Program-made: the position numbers and the translations under genes | NCBI RefSeq assembly: GCF_020883495.1 | Contig: NZ_CP086610.1 | Coordinates: 310,001-374,000 of the forward strand | Direction of reading: 5' to 3' | DNA from: Shinella zoogloeoides | Lineage (GTDB): Bacteria; Pseudomonadota; Alphaproteobacteria; Rhizobiales; Rhizobiaceae | Length of the DNA stretch: 64,000 nt | Notes under the pieces: generated by a model | Seen by the model: the letters and a program-made list of their open reading frames with translations, nothing else | Database searches by the model: none | Told to the model about the DNA's origin: nothing | Shown: piece after piece, positions 20,515-29,566 of the stretch | Position numbering within the stretch: the stretch's first letter is position 1 | How the letters are laid out: every line of letters starts with the position of its first letter

Positions 20515-21330
20515 TTACTCGCTGTCCGCTTTCGCCAGCCGCTCCAGCGTCGGCATGGAGGTGATGTTGTAGCCGGCGTCCACGTAATGGATTTCGCCGG
20601 TGACGCCGCTCGACAGGTCCGAGAGCAGGTAGAGCGCCGAATTGCCGACATCCTCGATGGTGACGGTGCGGCGAAGCGGGGCGTTCTTCTGCTGCCAGGA
20701 GAGCATGGCGCGGGCGTCGGAGATGCCGGCGCCGGCCAGCGTGCGGATCGGGCCGGCCGAAATCGCGTTGACGCGGATGCCCTGCGGGCCGTAGTCGCCG
20801 GCAAGGTAGCGCACGGAGGCTTCCAGCGCGGCCTTGGCGACGCCCATGACGTTGTAGTTCGGCATGATGCGAACCGAGCCGCCATAGGTCAGCGTCAGCA
20901 TCGCGCCGCCGTCCGTCATCAGGTCCGCCGCGCGCTTGGCGATCTCCGTGAAGGAGAAGCAGGAGATGACCATGGTGCGCGAGAAGTTGTCGCGCGAGGT
21001 GTCGGCGTAGAGGCCCTTCAGCTCGTTCTTGTCGGAAAAGCCGATGGCGTGGACGACGAAGTCGAGCTTGCCCCACTTTTCCTTGATCGCGTCGATCGTC
21101 GCATCCACCGAGGCGATGTCCTCGACGTCGCAGGGAATGACGAAATCCGAGCCGAGTTCGGCGGCGAGCGGCTTCACGCGCTTGCCGAGCGCTTCGCCCT
21201 GATAGGTGAAGGCCAGTTCCGCGCCCGCGCCCGCGAGCTTCTGCGCGATGCCCCAGGCGATGGAGTGGTTGTTCGCGACCCCCATGATGAGGCCGCGCTT
21301 GCCGTGCATGATCCCGGTCATCGGCGTCAT
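20515..21330 (-). CDS. fabI: Enoyl-[acyl-carrier-protein] reductase FabI
   Basis: A 271-aa short-chain dehydrogenase-type protein. It has the FabI N-terminal cofactor segment [17 protein letters not shown] and the catalytic Tyr-x6-Lys pair in [12 protein letters not shown]. The [14 protein letters not shown] loop follows. It reduces trans-2-enoyl-ACP with NADH in the last step of each fatty acid elongation cycle and is the enzyme class targeted by triclosan. It overlaps fabB by ATGA, so it is the third gene of a fabA-fabB-fabI operon. Confidence 0.96.
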   Translation of the reverse strand: MTPMTGIMHGKRGLIMGVANNHSIAWGIAQKLAGAGAELAFTYQGEALGKRVKPLAAELGSDFVIPCDVEDIASVDATIDAIKEKWGKLDFVVHAIGFSDKNELKGLYADTSRDNFSRTMVISCFSFTEIAKRAADLMTDGGAMLTLTYGGSVRIMPNYNVMGVAKAALEASVRYLAGDYGPQGIRVNAISAGPIRTLAGAGISDARAMLSWQQKNAPLRRTVTIEDVGNSALYLLSDLSSGVTGEIHYVDAGYNITSMPTLERLAKADSE

Positions 21331-22550
21331 CCGTTGTGGCGCTGGAAGACCAGCGTGGCGTTCGTGCCGCCGAAGCCGAAGGAGTTCGAAAGAACCGTGT
21401 CGATCTTGGCATTGTCGATGCGCTTGCGCACGATCGGAACGCCGTCGAATTCGGGATCAAGCTCGGTGATATGCGCGCTTTCTCCGATGAAGCCGGCCTG
21501 CATCATCAGGAGGCCGTAGATCGATTCCTGCACGCCGGCAGCGCCGAGCGAATGGCCGGTCAGCGACTTGGTCGACTGGATGTGCGGGATCTTGTCGCCG
21601 AAGACTTCGCGGATCGCGCCGATTTCCTTCGAGTCGCCGACGGGCGTCGAGGTGCCGTGCGTGTTGATGTAGTCGACATCGCCCTTCACCGTGGCGAGCG
21701 CCTGGCGCATGCAGCGCATCGCGCCTTCGCCCGAGGGAGCGACCATGTCGTAGCCGTCGGAGGTCGCGCCGTAGCCGACGATCTCGGCATAGATTTTCGC
21801 GCCGCGGGCCTTGGCGTGTTCCAGTTCCTCGAGGACGAGGACGCCCGCGCCGCCGGCGATGACGAAGCCGTCGCGGCTGACGTCATAGGCGCGCGAGGCG
21901 GTGGACGGCGTGTCGTTGTACTTGGAGGACATGGCGCCCATGGCGTCGAAGAGGTTCGACATGGTCCAGTCGAGGTCTTCGTGGCCGCCGGCGAACATGA
22001 TGTCCTGCTTGCCCCACTGGATCATTTCCGCGGCATTGCCGATGCAGTGCGCCGAGGTCGAGCAGGCCGACGAGATGGAATAGTTGACGCCGTGGATCTT
22101 GAACCAGGTGGCGAGCGTCGCCGAAGCCGTCGAGGACATCGCCTTCGGCACGGCGAACGGGCCGATGCGCTTGGGCGAGTTGTTCTTGATGGTGATGTCG
22201 GCCGCCTCGATCAGCGTGCGGGTGGACGGACCGCCCGAACCCATGATGATGCCGGCGCGCGGATTGGCCGAGTATTCGGATTCCTCGAGGCCGGAATCGG
22301 CGATCGCCTGCTTCATGGCGACGTGGTTCCAAGCGCCGCCCTGCGAAAGGAAGCGGGCCGCGCGGCGGTCGACGAGGTCGGTCGTGTCGATGTTCGGCGA
22401 ACCCCAGACCTGGCACTTGAAGCCGTGGTCAGCGAAGTCCTGGCTGAAGCTGATGCCCGAGCGTGCATCGCGCAGCGATGCCGTCACTTCGTCAGCATTG
22501 TTCCCGATGGAGGATACGATCCCCAGACCCGTGACAACTACCCGTCTCAT
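21327..22550 (-). CDS. fabB: Beta-ketoacyl-ACP synthase I FabB
   Basis: A 407-aa thiolase-fold synthase. Start [16 protein letters not shown]; active-site cysteine in [10 protein letters not shown]; first histidine in [11 protein letters not shown]; lysine and second histidine in [12 protein letters not shown]. With FabA it elongates the cis-unsaturated branch of fatty acid synthesis. The ATG at 22550 is chosen, with AGGAAT upstream; the longer frame to 22682 overlaps fabA on a non-coding reading. It lies between fabA and fabI on one transcript. Confidence 0.96.
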   Translation of the reverse strand: MRRVVVTGLGIVSSIGNNADEVTASLRDARSGISFSQDFADHGFKCQVWGSPNIDTTDLVDRRAARFLSQGGAWNHVAMKQAIADSGLEESEYSANPRAGIIMGSGGPSTRTLIEAADITIKNNSPKRIGPFAVPKAMSSTASATLATWFKIHGVNYSISSACSTSAHCIGNAAEMIQWGKQDIMFAGGHEDLDWTMSNLFDAMGAMSSKYNDTPSTASRAYDVSRDGFVIAGGAGVLVLEELEHAKARGAKIYAEIVGYGATSDGYDMVAPSGEGAMRCMRQALATVKGDVDYINTHGTSTPVGDSKEIGAIREVFGDKIPHIQSTKSLTGHSLGAAGVQESIYGLLMMQAGFIGESAHITELDPEFDGVPIVRKRIDNAKIDTVLSNSFGFGGTNATLVFQRHNG

Positions 22551-22617
22551 ATTCCTGACCTTTTCTTGAACGTCTCGTGGTGGGGACGGCGCGCCGCCCC
22601 CCAAAAGGCTTTCCGCC

Positions 22618-23133
22618 TCAGGCTTCCTTGTCCTTCGACAGGCCGACGCGCAGGTCGGTCGCCTGATAGATGGTCTCGCCATCGGCCTTCAGCCAGCCGT
22701 CCGCCGTGCCGAGCACGAGGCGGCCGCGCATGACGCGCTTGAAGTCGATGCCGTATTCCAGAAGCTTGGTGTCCGGACGAACCATGCCCTTGAACTTCAC
22801 TTCGCCGGTGGAAAGCGCCATGCCGCGGCCCGGCTCGCCGAGCCAGCCGAGGAAGAAGCCCGTGAGCTGCCACATGCCGTCGAGGCCGAGGCACCCCGGC
22901 ATGATCGGGTTGCCCTGGAAGTGACAGGGGAAGTACCAGTCGTCCGGCTTCACGTCGTATGCGGCGCGGATATAGCCCTTGTCGAAGGCGCCGCCCGTTT
23001 CGGAAATGTCGGTGATGCGGTGGACCATCAGCATGGGCGGCAGGGGAAGCTGCGCGTTGCCGGGGCCGAAAAGCTCGCCGCGGCCGCAGGACAGGATTTC
23101 CTCATAGTTGTAGCTGGATTGCCTGGTCGTCAT
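22618..23133 (-). CDS. fabA: 3-hydroxydecanoyl-ACP dehydratase/isomerase FabA
   Basis: A 171-aa hot-dog-fold protein. The catalytic histidine lies in [20 protein letters not shown], the clearest FabA signature, with the partner aspartate in the same stretch. It dehydrates 3-hydroxydecanoyl-ACP and isomerises the trans-2 bond to cis-3, starting unsaturated fatty acid synthesis. The start [14 protein letters not shown] is the family N-terminus; an MRHS start 12 bases upstream is possible. It is the first gene of fabA-fabB-fabI and is divergent from irr. Confidence 0.96.
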   Translation of the reverse strand: MTTRQSSYNYEEILSCGRGELFGPGNAQLPLPPMLMVHRITDISETGGAFDKGYIRAAYDVKPDDWYFPCHFQGNPIMPGCLGLDGMWQLTGFFLGWLGEPGRGMALSTGEVKFKGMVRPDTKLLEYGIDFKRVMRGRLVLGTADGWLKADGETIYQATDLRVGLSKDKEA

Positions 23134-23448
23134 CGAATGTCTCATCCCCGGTCTATGCAACGCCTTTCCGGCGTCCGATCTGGTGGAGGCGCGGGGTGAA
23201 GGAAAGCACCCGCATCTCCGTTCTTTTCTCGTCGCGCCCGGTCCGGGCAAGACGTTATTTCAGCAGTCCGCATACATGATGCTCGCCTTCTCAGCCAGCG
23301 TAAATTGCCGTGACAGGGGCAAAGGCCCCGGTTTTTCCGCATGTTGCGTGGCTTTCGGCCGCCGCAATCCTATTGAATCCCGGCGGCGCTAAAGTTATAT
23401 CGAAAGCTCAAGATTGTTGTTCAAGGCCTGACAAACGGATCCGTGCCC
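23134..23448. promoter_or_regulatory. fabA-irr divergent control region
   Basis: 315 bases between divergent genes. A good plus-strand promoter for irr reads TTGAAT (23373-23378), 17-base spacer, TATATC (23396-23401). A GC-rich hairpin GGGGC/GCCCC (23316-23329) followed by GGTTTTT resembles a plus-strand terminator and could end an unannotated short transcript. No ORF with a ribosome-binding site was found. Confidence 0.5.
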
Positions 23449-23868
23449 ATGACGCATGCACACGAGACGCCCATCGAAGAGCGCCTGCGCCATAGCGGCC
23501 TGCGCCCCACGCGCCAGCGCGTGGCTCTGGGCGACCTGCTGTTCGCCAAGGGCGACCGCCACCTGACGGTGGAAGAACTGCACGAAGAGGCCGTCACGGC
23601 CGGCGTGCCGGTGTCGCTGGCGACCGTCTACAACACGCTGCACCAGTTCACCGAGGCTGGCCTGATCCGCGTTCTGGCGGTCGAGGGCTCGAAGACCTAT
23701 TTCGACACCAACATTTCCGACCACCACCATTTCTTCGTGGAAGGCGAGAACCATGTTCTCGACATTCCCGTGAGCAATCTCGAGATCGGCAACCTGCCGG
23801 AGCCGCCGGAAGGCATGGAGATCGCGCATGTAGACGTGGTCATCCGCCTGCGCCCGCGCAAGGCCTGA
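23449..23868 (+). CDS. irr: Iron response regulator Irr (Fur family)
   Basis: A 139-aa Fur-superfamily protein. The winged-helix N-domain has RPTRQRVALGDLLF and VSLATVYNTLHQF. The dimerisation domain carries ISDHHHFFVEGENHVLDIP; this His-rich block followed by DIP marks rhizobial Irr rather than Fur. It lacks the N-terminal GCPWH heme motif of Bradyrhizobium Irr, as do other Rhizobiaceae versions. Irr represses iron-consuming genes such as heme synthesis when iron is scarce. The ATG at 23449 is used; an in-frame GTG lies at 23443. A fabA-adjacent irr is a common rhizobial arrangement. Confidence 0.9.
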   Translation: MTHAHETPIEERLRHSGLRPTRQRVALGDLLFAKGDRHLTVEELHEEAVTAGVPVSLATVYNTLHQFTEAGLIRVLAVEGSKTYFDTNISDHHHFFVEGENHVLDIPVSNLEIGNLPEPPEGMEIAHVDVVIRLRPRKA

Positions 23869-23877
23869 ACGGGTCCT

Positions 23878-24513
23878 TCACATCACATCGTCGGGATGCC
23901 GGCCCGGCCGCGGCCGGTAGACCGGAAAGCGCCAGCCGAAGCGGAGCGCGCCGCCGCGCACGAGGAAGGCTGCGCCGATGCCGATCACCGATGCCAGCCA
24001 GAGCGGCGCGCCGGCCACCGTCGCCGCCGTGAAGGCCGCCGCGCCGATCATCGCCGCCGTGACGTAGATTTCCGGCCTCAGCAGCACGGACGGCTCGTTG
24101 GCGAGCAGATCGCGGATGATGCCGCCGAAGCTTGCCGTCAGCACGCCGGTGGTGATGGCGACGGTCGGCGAACCCGTCGCCGCAAAGCCCTTGGCCGCGC
24201 CCATGACGCAATAGGCCGAAACGCCCATGGCATCCAGCCAGAGCAGGAGGCGATAGCGCGACTCGATGCGGTGGGCGAGCACGAAGACGAGAAGCGCGAC
24301 CGCGACGCAGACGATGAGATAGGTCGGGTTCACCACCCAGAAGACGGGCGTCGCGCCGAGGATCACGTCGCGGAACGTGCCGCCGCCGATGCCCGTCGCG
24401 GCGGCGAGGAACAGGAAGCCGATGATGTCGAGCTGCTTGCGCGAGGCCGAGAGCGCGCCCGTCGCGGCGAAGACGGCAACTCCCGTATAGTCCAGAAATT
24501 CCAGGATCGGCAC
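23878..24513 (-). CDS. Trimeric intracellular cation channel (TRIC/UPF0126) protein
   Basis: A 211-aa protein with seven predicted helices made of two similar halves, as in the UPF0126/YadS group now linked to TRIC channels. Conserved glycine motifs are ATGIGGGTFRDVILG in the first half and ASFGGIIRDLLANEPS in the second. Prokaryotic TRIC proteins form trimeric cation or small-metabolite channels; a glycine-related role has been suggested for some. It converges on irr with a 9-base gap. Confidence 0.88.
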   Translation of the reverse strand: MPILEFLDYTGVAVFAATGALSASRKQLDIIGFLFLAAATGIGGGTFRDVILGATPVFWVVNPTYLIVCVAVALLVFVLAHRIESRYRLLLWLDAMGVSAYCVMGAAKGFAATGSPTVAITTGVLTASFGGIIRDLLANEPSVLLRPEIYVTAAMIGAAAFTAATVAGAPLWLASVIGIGAAFLVRGGALRFGWRFPVYRPRPGRHPDDVM

Positions 24514-24642
24514 GGCTTCCCCCTCGCGACCTAAGCCTCGCGACAGCTTTGCTGCATTACAATGCGCGCGCCGGCAGAATCATGCCGCGCGGCGCTCCGG
24601 CCGCATAATGACCGAATCGCCCGCCATGGAAAGGTTTGAGAT

Positions 24643-25116
24643 ATGGCCATCCGCATGCGTTTTCTTGCGTTCCTCTCCGCCGTGCTCGTTCTGGCCGCAG
24701 CGCCGGTGCGGGCGGCCGAGATCGTGCCGGATGCGCTGGCCGCCGTTCAGGCCGAGGTTGCCGGGCGTTGCAAGACGGCGGTCTATGGCGAGGATTTCGC
24801 CGATACCGTCGATTTCAACAACGACCGTCTGCCCGATGCGATCTTCAATCTCGGCGCGGTGAACTGCGACGGCGTGCCCGGGGGGCTTTGCGGCGAGGTC
24901 GGCTGCCCGCACGAATTCTACATTCAGGTGGCGGAGGGCGGCTATTTCCTCGCCGCCAATGCGGATCTCTACGGCTATGACATGAAGAAGCGTTTCGGCA
25001 ACATGGTGCTGGAGCTGAAGGCAAACGCCGCGAGCTGCGGGCGTGACGACGACGAATATTGCACCATGACCATCCGCGTGCGTAACGCCCGCTTCGAGAC
25101 GATCTCCAAGAAATAA
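24643..25116 (+). CDS. Hypothetical secreted protein with Ca-loop-like motif
   Basis: A 157-aa protein with a clear signal peptide (residues 1-25, ending PVRAAE). The mature part has six cysteines, suggesting disulfides in the periplasm. A DFNNDRLPD segment has the D-x-N-x-D-x3-D spacing of dockerin or EF-hand-like calcium loops. No family was recognised with certainty. A GAAAGG ribosome-binding site precedes the ATG; an ATG four codons later is an alternative. It converges on the YdcF gene with a 3-base gap. Confidence 0.7.
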   Translation: MAIRMRFLAFLSAVLVLAAAPVRAAEIVPDALAAVQAEVAGRCKTAVYGEDFADTVDFNNDRLPDAIFNLGAVNCDGVPGGLCGEVGCPHEFYIQVAEGGYFLAANADLYGYDMKKRFGNMVLELKANAASCGRDDDEYCTMTIRVRNARFETISKK

Positions 25117-25119
25117 GGT

Positions 25120-25911
25120 CTATTGCGGCAGGAAGGCGTCTGTCCGGCCCGCCAGACGATAGAAGGCAAGGCCCGTCCATTCGCGCAGCGCCGTCGTTAT
25201 CAGTTGCGCGTTGATCGAGGGCTGGGTGACGTCCAGCCCCAGGCGTGCCGTTCCGGTCGTGCGGTAGTCCGTCGGCCAGGGCAGAACCGTAAGTCCCAGC
25301 TTGCGGAAAAGGCCGACCGAGCGCGGCATATGGAAGGCCGACGTCACAAGCAGACAGTTTTCGAGGCCGTTCTCTTTCAGGAGGTCCTGCGTGTTGCCGG
25401 CATTCTCGAACGTATCGCGCGATTGCGTCTCCCGGATCACCCGCGTCGCCGGCACGCCGAATGCTTCGAGGAAGCGCGGCCCGACGATGGCGTCTCCGTC
25501 ATAGGCCCCGCTCAGCGAGCCGTCGCCGCCGGAGATCAGGATGCGCGCCTGTGGAAATTCCAGCGCGAGCCGCAGCGTCTCCACGAAGCGGTCGCCGGCC
25601 TGGGTCATTTCGAAGCCTCCGCGCGCCGTGACGACTTCCGATTCGAAGCCGCCGCCGAGTGTGATGATGCAGGCCGGCCCGCCGGCGGGCAGTTCCGCAC
25701 GGGCAATGCGGTCCTCCAGCTTTTGCAGCAGGACGGCGCCGGCCGAGGTGAAGAGCGTGACGAACAGCAGGAGCGCCGCCGCCACGCTCGCGAGGGTGCG
25801 CATGCGGTTCCACTTCAGGAAACCGGCAACCAGCCCGGCGAGGATGAGGAACAGGGCGAGGGAAAGCGGCTGGGCGAGAAGCCAGAAGATCTTGGAAATA
25901 TAGAACGTCAC
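25120..25911 (-). CDS. YdcF/SanA-like (DUF218) membrane protein
   Basis: A 263-aa protein with two N-terminal membrane helices (residues ~8-30 and 36-58) and a DUF218 domain. The domain shows CIITLGGG, ARILISGGDGSLSG, a TRDTFEN-like block (SRDTFENAGN) and LLVTSAFHMPRS. The family includes E. coli YdcF and ElyC and is linked to envelope and undecaprenyl-carrier integrity; the exact reaction here is unknown. It lies 24 bases downstream of the TMEM43-like gene and may be co-transcribed. Confidence 0.86.
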   Translation of the reverse strand: MTFYISKIFWLLAQPLSLALFLILAGLVAGFLKWNRMRTLASVAAALLLFVTLFTSAGAVLLQKLEDRIARAELPAGGPACIITLGGGFESEVVTARGGFEMTQAGDRFVETLRLALEFPQARILISGGDGSLSGAYDGDAIVGPRFLEAFGVPATRVIRETQSRDTFENAGNTQDLLKENGLENCLLVTSAFHMPRSVGLFRKLGLTVLPWPTDYRTTGTARLGLDVTQPSINAQLITTALREWTGLAFYRLAGRTDAFLPQ

Positions 25912-25935
25912 GTCTCGCCCATCCTGCTTTTGCCG

Positions 25936-27105
25936 CTATGCCGGCGCGGCGGTCGTGGCCGCGCCCTTGCCGCGCCGCAGATAGAGGATGCCCGCCGCCA
26001 GCGCAATGCCGGCGGCCAGGACCGCGATGGCGATGAGCGGGCGATAGGCGATCCAGGCGATGGCGATGACGGCCGGGCCGAGCAGCAGCGTGAAGATGAG
26101 CGCGATGGCCGTGGTGCCGAAGCGCACGATGGAGCCGACGAAGGGCACCACATCGGCGATCACGCCGAGAATGGAGAGGATGAACGAGAAGCCGATGAAG
26201 AGACCGATGAGGCCGCCAACCCGCACCAGCCAGGTTATGGTGGTGTTCTCGCTCTGCGCGGCATCGAACATGACGGCGGCGTCGGCGATGCCGACCCGGC
26301 TGAGGAAGAGGTTGCGTCCGTTCGTGGTCCTGTAGGGGGCGAGGCTGTTGCCGCGCTGCGCGCCGACGAAGCTCGCCTCGGCAATGTCGGATCGCTCGAA
26401 GCGGATGCGGATATCGCCGATCTGCGGGTTCTGCGGATCGAAGGAGAAGACCGCCTGGCCGGAAATGGTCGAGAGCGGTCTGCCGATCGTCACCGCCTCG
26501 CCAAGTCGGCCCGCCTCGACGGCCGTGAGCGGTACGGGGCGATCGTCGCCGAGGCCCGCGAGCGTACGGCCCTCCAGGCTGAAGGCGCCGATCGTTGCCG
26601 TGGGCACGGCGAAGCTCGCGCCGTCGATGGGCATTTGCGGATTGTCGTGGCCGGGCTGGCGGAAGCTGCTGGAGCTGATCTCCCGCTGGTTCCATTCCTT
26701 GCGATAGGTGTAGGTGGTGACGGTCTCCTCGCCGCCGCCGAGCTGCTTGCGCGTCTCGGATTGCGAGCTTTCCACCCACTGATACATCTCGACGATGCGC
26801 CGCAGCCCCACGGCCCCGTCTGCGGAAACGCCGAGCATGTCGTCCTCAGGCACGCCGACGGGTTTCACCGGCCCGGAAATATGCACCAGCTTGCCCTCGT
26901 TGGCCGGATCGACGCTGCCGTTATCAACCGAAACGACAAGACCGGCGCCCTCGACGAGCGCCTTGTAGGTCTTCACGGAGCGGCCCTCGTTCCAGAAGAG
27001 AAGCCACACGCAGGCGAACAGCAGGAGGAAGCCGACCAGAATCCTGATCAGCGCCCCTTTCAGCCTGGCGAACCAGGACGTGGTCGTCGTTTCCGTAAAG
27101 CTCAT
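25936..27105 (-). CDS. TMEM43-family membrane protein
   Basis: A 389-aa protein with an N-terminal membrane helix (residues ~17-38, ending LLFWNEGRS), a ~270-residue lumenal-type domain and three or four C-terminal helices. The N-terminal FWNEGR element after the first helix and the C-terminal helix bundle match TMEM43 (DUF1625), a family shared by bacteria and animals, of unknown biochemical role in bacteria. The ATG at 27105 is used because the first helix begins soon after; the open frame to 27432 lacks similarity. Confidence 0.8.
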   Translation of the reverse strand: MSFTETTTTSWFARLKGALIRILVGFLLLFACVWLLFWNEGRSVKTYKALVEGAGLVVSVDNGSVDPANEGKLVHISGPVKPVGVPEDDMLGVSADGAVGLRRIVEMYQWVESSQSETRKQLGGGEETVTTYTYRKEWNQREISSSSFRQPGHDNPQMPIDGASFAVPTATIGAFSLEGRTLAGLGDDRPVPLTAVEAGRLGEAVTIGRPLSTISGQAVFSFDPQNPQIGDIRIRFERSDIAEASFVGAQRGNSLAPYRTTNGRNLFLSRVGIADAAVMFDAAQSENTTITWLVRVGGLIGLFIGFSFILSILGVIADVVPFVGSIVRFGTTAIALIFTLLLGPAVIAIAWIAYRPLIAIAVLAAGIALAAGILYLRRGKGAATTAAPA

Positions 27106-27243
27106 CGTATCCCCCGCAAAGCGCGCGCTCCCGCCTGGAACGCCTGAAAGACCATGCTTATTCGCGGTTCCTGAACCGCGCAAGCGGGGAACCTTCCCGG
27201 CCTCCCGCTCGTTTATCGCGATTGCATGGAAGGGAGCACGCCC

Positions 27244-27513
27244 ATGGCACAGGACCGCGAAGACCGCATCCGCAAACGCGCCTATCAACTCTGGCAGCAG
27301 GAGGGTTCGCCGCAAGGCCGCCCGGACGACCACTGGCTTCAGGCCGAACGGGAAATCGACCACGGCAACGGCGAAATCGAGGGCGACGACCAGCCGAACC
27401 TCGCAGCCCTGCGCGAAGCCGCCCGCCAGCACACCGACACCTTCCTCGTGAAAACCGATCTGGAAGACGCGGATCAGCGCGAGGCGACACCGGGGATGCG
27501 CGAGCAGCCGTGA
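27244..27513 (+). CDS. DUF2934 domain-containing protein
   Basis: An 89-aa acidic protein. It starts MAQDREDRIRKRAYQLWQQEG and continues GRPDDHWLQAEREI, the compact DUF2934 signature found in one to three copies in Rhizobiales proteins of unknown function. The AAGGGAG site favours the ATG at 27244 over the one at 27226. It is the last chromosomal gene before the integrated element. Confidence 0.83.
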   Translation: MAQDREDRIRKRAYQLWQQEGSPQGRPDDHWLQAEREIDHGNGEIEGDDQPNLAALREAARQHTDTFLVKTDLEDADQREATPGMREQP

Positions 27514-27549
27514 TGGCTTGTTATCGATCGGGTATTTGGTTCAGGGAAG

Positions 27550-27569
27550 ATTTGGTGGAGCTAAGCGGG
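27550..27569. repeat. attL: 20-bp direct repeat
   Basis: ATTTGGTGGAGCTAAGCGGG, identical to 36284-36303. This copy is the displaced 3' end of the tRNA-Ala gene left at the far side of the element. Confidence 0.9.
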
Positions 27570-27632
27570 GCCTCCACGACCGCTCATCAACCTATTGAAG
27601 CCATTGAAACTACCTGATAATCAACGGGCAGA

Positions 27633-27656
27633 ATTGGTCTGAATGATTGGTCTGAA
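27633..27656 (+). repeat. Two ATTGGTCTGAA repeats at left end (arm-type sites)
   Basis: ATTGGTCTGAA occurs at 27633-27643 and 27646-27656, 13 bases apart. The second copy ends immediately before the integrase ATG. The same motif recurs near the right att site, which fits arm-type integrase binding sites. Confidence 0.6.
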
Positions 27657-29045
27657 ATGGCAAAAAGCTCTCGCCGATACCTCGTGATGCGAGGCCTTAA
27701 ATACTGGTTCAAGCGCGACATTCCCGCAGCGATCCGTCCCCATTTCGGCGGCAAGAGTGCCTACCTAGTCAACCTTGAGACGGGCGATATTCGAGCGGCA
27801 ATGGAACGCCGTGACGAGATCAAGCGCGAGACCGACCGCCTCTACCGGGATGCACGGGAAGGCCGGTCGATCGCGCCAGCCTCCGACACAATCCAACAGA
27901 AGGCCGAAATGTGGGCCAAGGAAATTGCCGAGGCGAAGGGCGATCCGCATAGCTGGACGGCCAAGATCACCGGACGCAAGAGCGAAGAAGTTCGGGATGA
28001 GGAGGTGGCCGACCCGCGTGAACTCGTAGAGCGTGAGGCGGAACGGATCGAGCAGAGCCACGGCAAAGAGGGCCGCGAACGATTCCTAAACTTGGTGCAA
28101 GGCAACGTCGATGTTGAGCACCATATGGAGACCTATCTTAAAGAGGCCCGGCTTGCCCCGAAGACCACTGATGAGCGCCGAAACCTGATTAAACGGTTTG
28201 CCGCATGGGCCAAGATAAAGGGCTTGTCGCTTCGCCAGATCGACAGGTCCAAGGCCGGGGCCTATTTCTCCGAAGCTATCGCGCCGCTGAACGAGCGGAC
28301 AGCACGGAAACATTACGGTGCGGTGAAGCTCTATTGGGATTACCTCGTCGCTCGCGGTCATGTCCGAGGCGAGAACCCGTGGGCCGGTCAACGGATGCCG
28401 GACAGGGGGCGGAGGGTGGAGCGTGGGGGCAAGGCTGATGAACGCCCCTTCACGGGAGAAGAGATCAAAACCCTTCTCTACTCTGCCTTCCCCCGTGGCA
28501 TGAAGAAGGACTTCGAGTCGCAGATAGCGGATGCGATGCGGATTGCGGCCTTGTCAGGGATGAGACTTGCGGAACTCGTAACACTATGGGTGGAGGAGTG
28601 CCCGCTGGATGAAGAAGGAAATGGCTACTTCGACATTCGACAGGGCAAGACGGCAGCGGCAGCACGGCGAGTGCCGATGCATCCCGACCTAGTGGAGATC
28701 GTGAAGCGCCGGATGGAAGGCAAAGGCCCTCAGGACTGGCTCTTTCATGAACTAGCTGAGGAGAAGAATGCCAGCGACGTATTTGGGAAGCGCTTTGCCA
28801 ACTACCGGGCAAAACTCACCGTTGACGACAAACGTCCCGGACAACGTAGAAGCCTAGTCAATTTTCACTCCTTCCGCCGCTGGTTCGTCACTCAAGCTGA
28901 GCAAGCGGGCGTTCCGGAAAGCACCATTTCATCGGTCGTCGGCCATGAGGAGGGCCGGAAGTCGATCACGCTTGGGGTGTATTCCGGTGGACCGGCGTGG
29001 CAGCAGATGCGGGCTTGCGTGAACGCGGTGCGGCTCCCTGAATAG
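27657..29045 (+). CDS. int: Phage-type tyrosine recombinase/integrase
   Basis: A 462-aa integrase. The N-terminus RYLVMRGLKYWFKRDIPAAI is the DUF6538-type start of many alphaproteobacterial integrases. A SAM-like core-binding domain covers about residues 150-240 and the catalytic domain about 265-450. Predicted active residues are Arg303 (LSGMRLAEL), Lys331, His404 and Arg407 (HSFRRWF), His430 (VVGHEEG) and nucleophile Tyr442 (LGVYSGG); the set is complete. No ribosome-binding site is visible because an arm-like repeat fills the spot. It should catalyse integration into, and excision from, tRNA-Ala. Confidence 0.93.
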   Translation: MAKSSRRYLVMRGLKYWFKRDIPAAIRPHFGGKSAYLVNLETGDIRAAMERRDEIKRETDRLYRDAREGRSIAPASDTIQQKAEMWAKEIAEAKGDPHSWTAKITGRKSEEVRDEEVADPRELVEREAERIEQSHGKEGRERFLNLVQGNVDVEHHMETYLKEARLAPKTTDERRNLIKRFAAWAKIKGLSLRQIDRSKAGAYFSEAIAPLNERTARKHYGAVKLYWDYLVARGHVRGENPWAGQRMPDRGRRVERGGKADERPFTGEEIKTLLYSAFPRGMKKDFESQIADAMRIAALSGMRLAELVTLWVEECPLDEEGNGYFDIRQGKTAAAARRVPMHPDLVEIVKRRMEGKGPQDWLFHELAEEKNASDVFGKRFANYRAKLTVDDKRPGQRRSLVNFHSFRRWFVTQAEQAGVPESTISSVVGHEEGRKSITLGVYSGGPAWQQMRACVNAVRLPE

Positions 29046-29371
29046 AGATAAGAACCGACCGAGAACAAAACTTAACACCGCCTAAAATCGCCATAGAAGG
29101 CCACTGGCGGGCGATGACATTTTCCGCAGCAGAACATTGAATCGCGCGCCCAAGAGCGCTGACGGCCAGATAAAGCGGAATCGTGTGGTGAATCAGCCAA
29201 TAGCCGCTTGCCGACTCTGCCGGAACCTAGTATTTAAGGAACAGTTATTGCTGGCCCACACTTATGCGGCACTCTTGAGTGTCTTGGGAGGGTGCAGCTT
29301 CGTCGCATACAGTGGCGAAGGGCTGGCGAGAGCGAGTCCTCCTGGCTCTCATCTGAGGAAAGGAGGCGGGT

Positions 29372-29506
29372 ATGGCAACGCGAGTTTCATGCCCTGCATT
29401 CAGGCCGGTATCTGTAATCCAGTACCGGAGGTTCCGTCTGGGCCAATGGGAGACAGTGTGCTCTCATTGCCGCCGCTGGCCGCGCACGAACGCGTCAGCT
29501 GCGTAA
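29372..29506 (+). CDS. Possible 44-aa cysteine-containing protein
   Basis: A short frame with an ideal AAAGGAGG ribosome-binding site 5 bases before the ATG. The product is basic and contains a VCSHC motif (Cys-x2-Cys). It ends 27 bases before an intrinsic terminator. No family was recognised. A competing frame stopping at 29532, just before the same terminator, overlaps it and has no good start, so the coding frame is not certain. Confidence 0.35.
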   Translation: MATRVSCPAFRPVSVIQYRRFRLGQWETVCSHCRRWPRTNASAA

Positions 29507-29533
29507 CCCAGACGTACCAAGTCGAAGCATGAG

Positions 29534-29566
29534 AAAGGCTCCCATTTCGGTGGGGGCCTTTTTTCC
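29534..29566 (+). terminator. Intrinsic terminator in the element
   Basis: AAGGCTCCC pairs with GGGGGCCTT around a short loop (29535-29560), followed by a run of T to 29564. It ends a short transcript that begins downstream of the integrase. Confidence 0.75.

Noticed and set aside
29137..29532. 131-aa open frame in the element
   Set aside because: TTG start with no ribosome-binding site, unusual composition, and it overlaps a shorter frame with an ideal site. Its stop next to a terminator keeps it as a weak alternative only.
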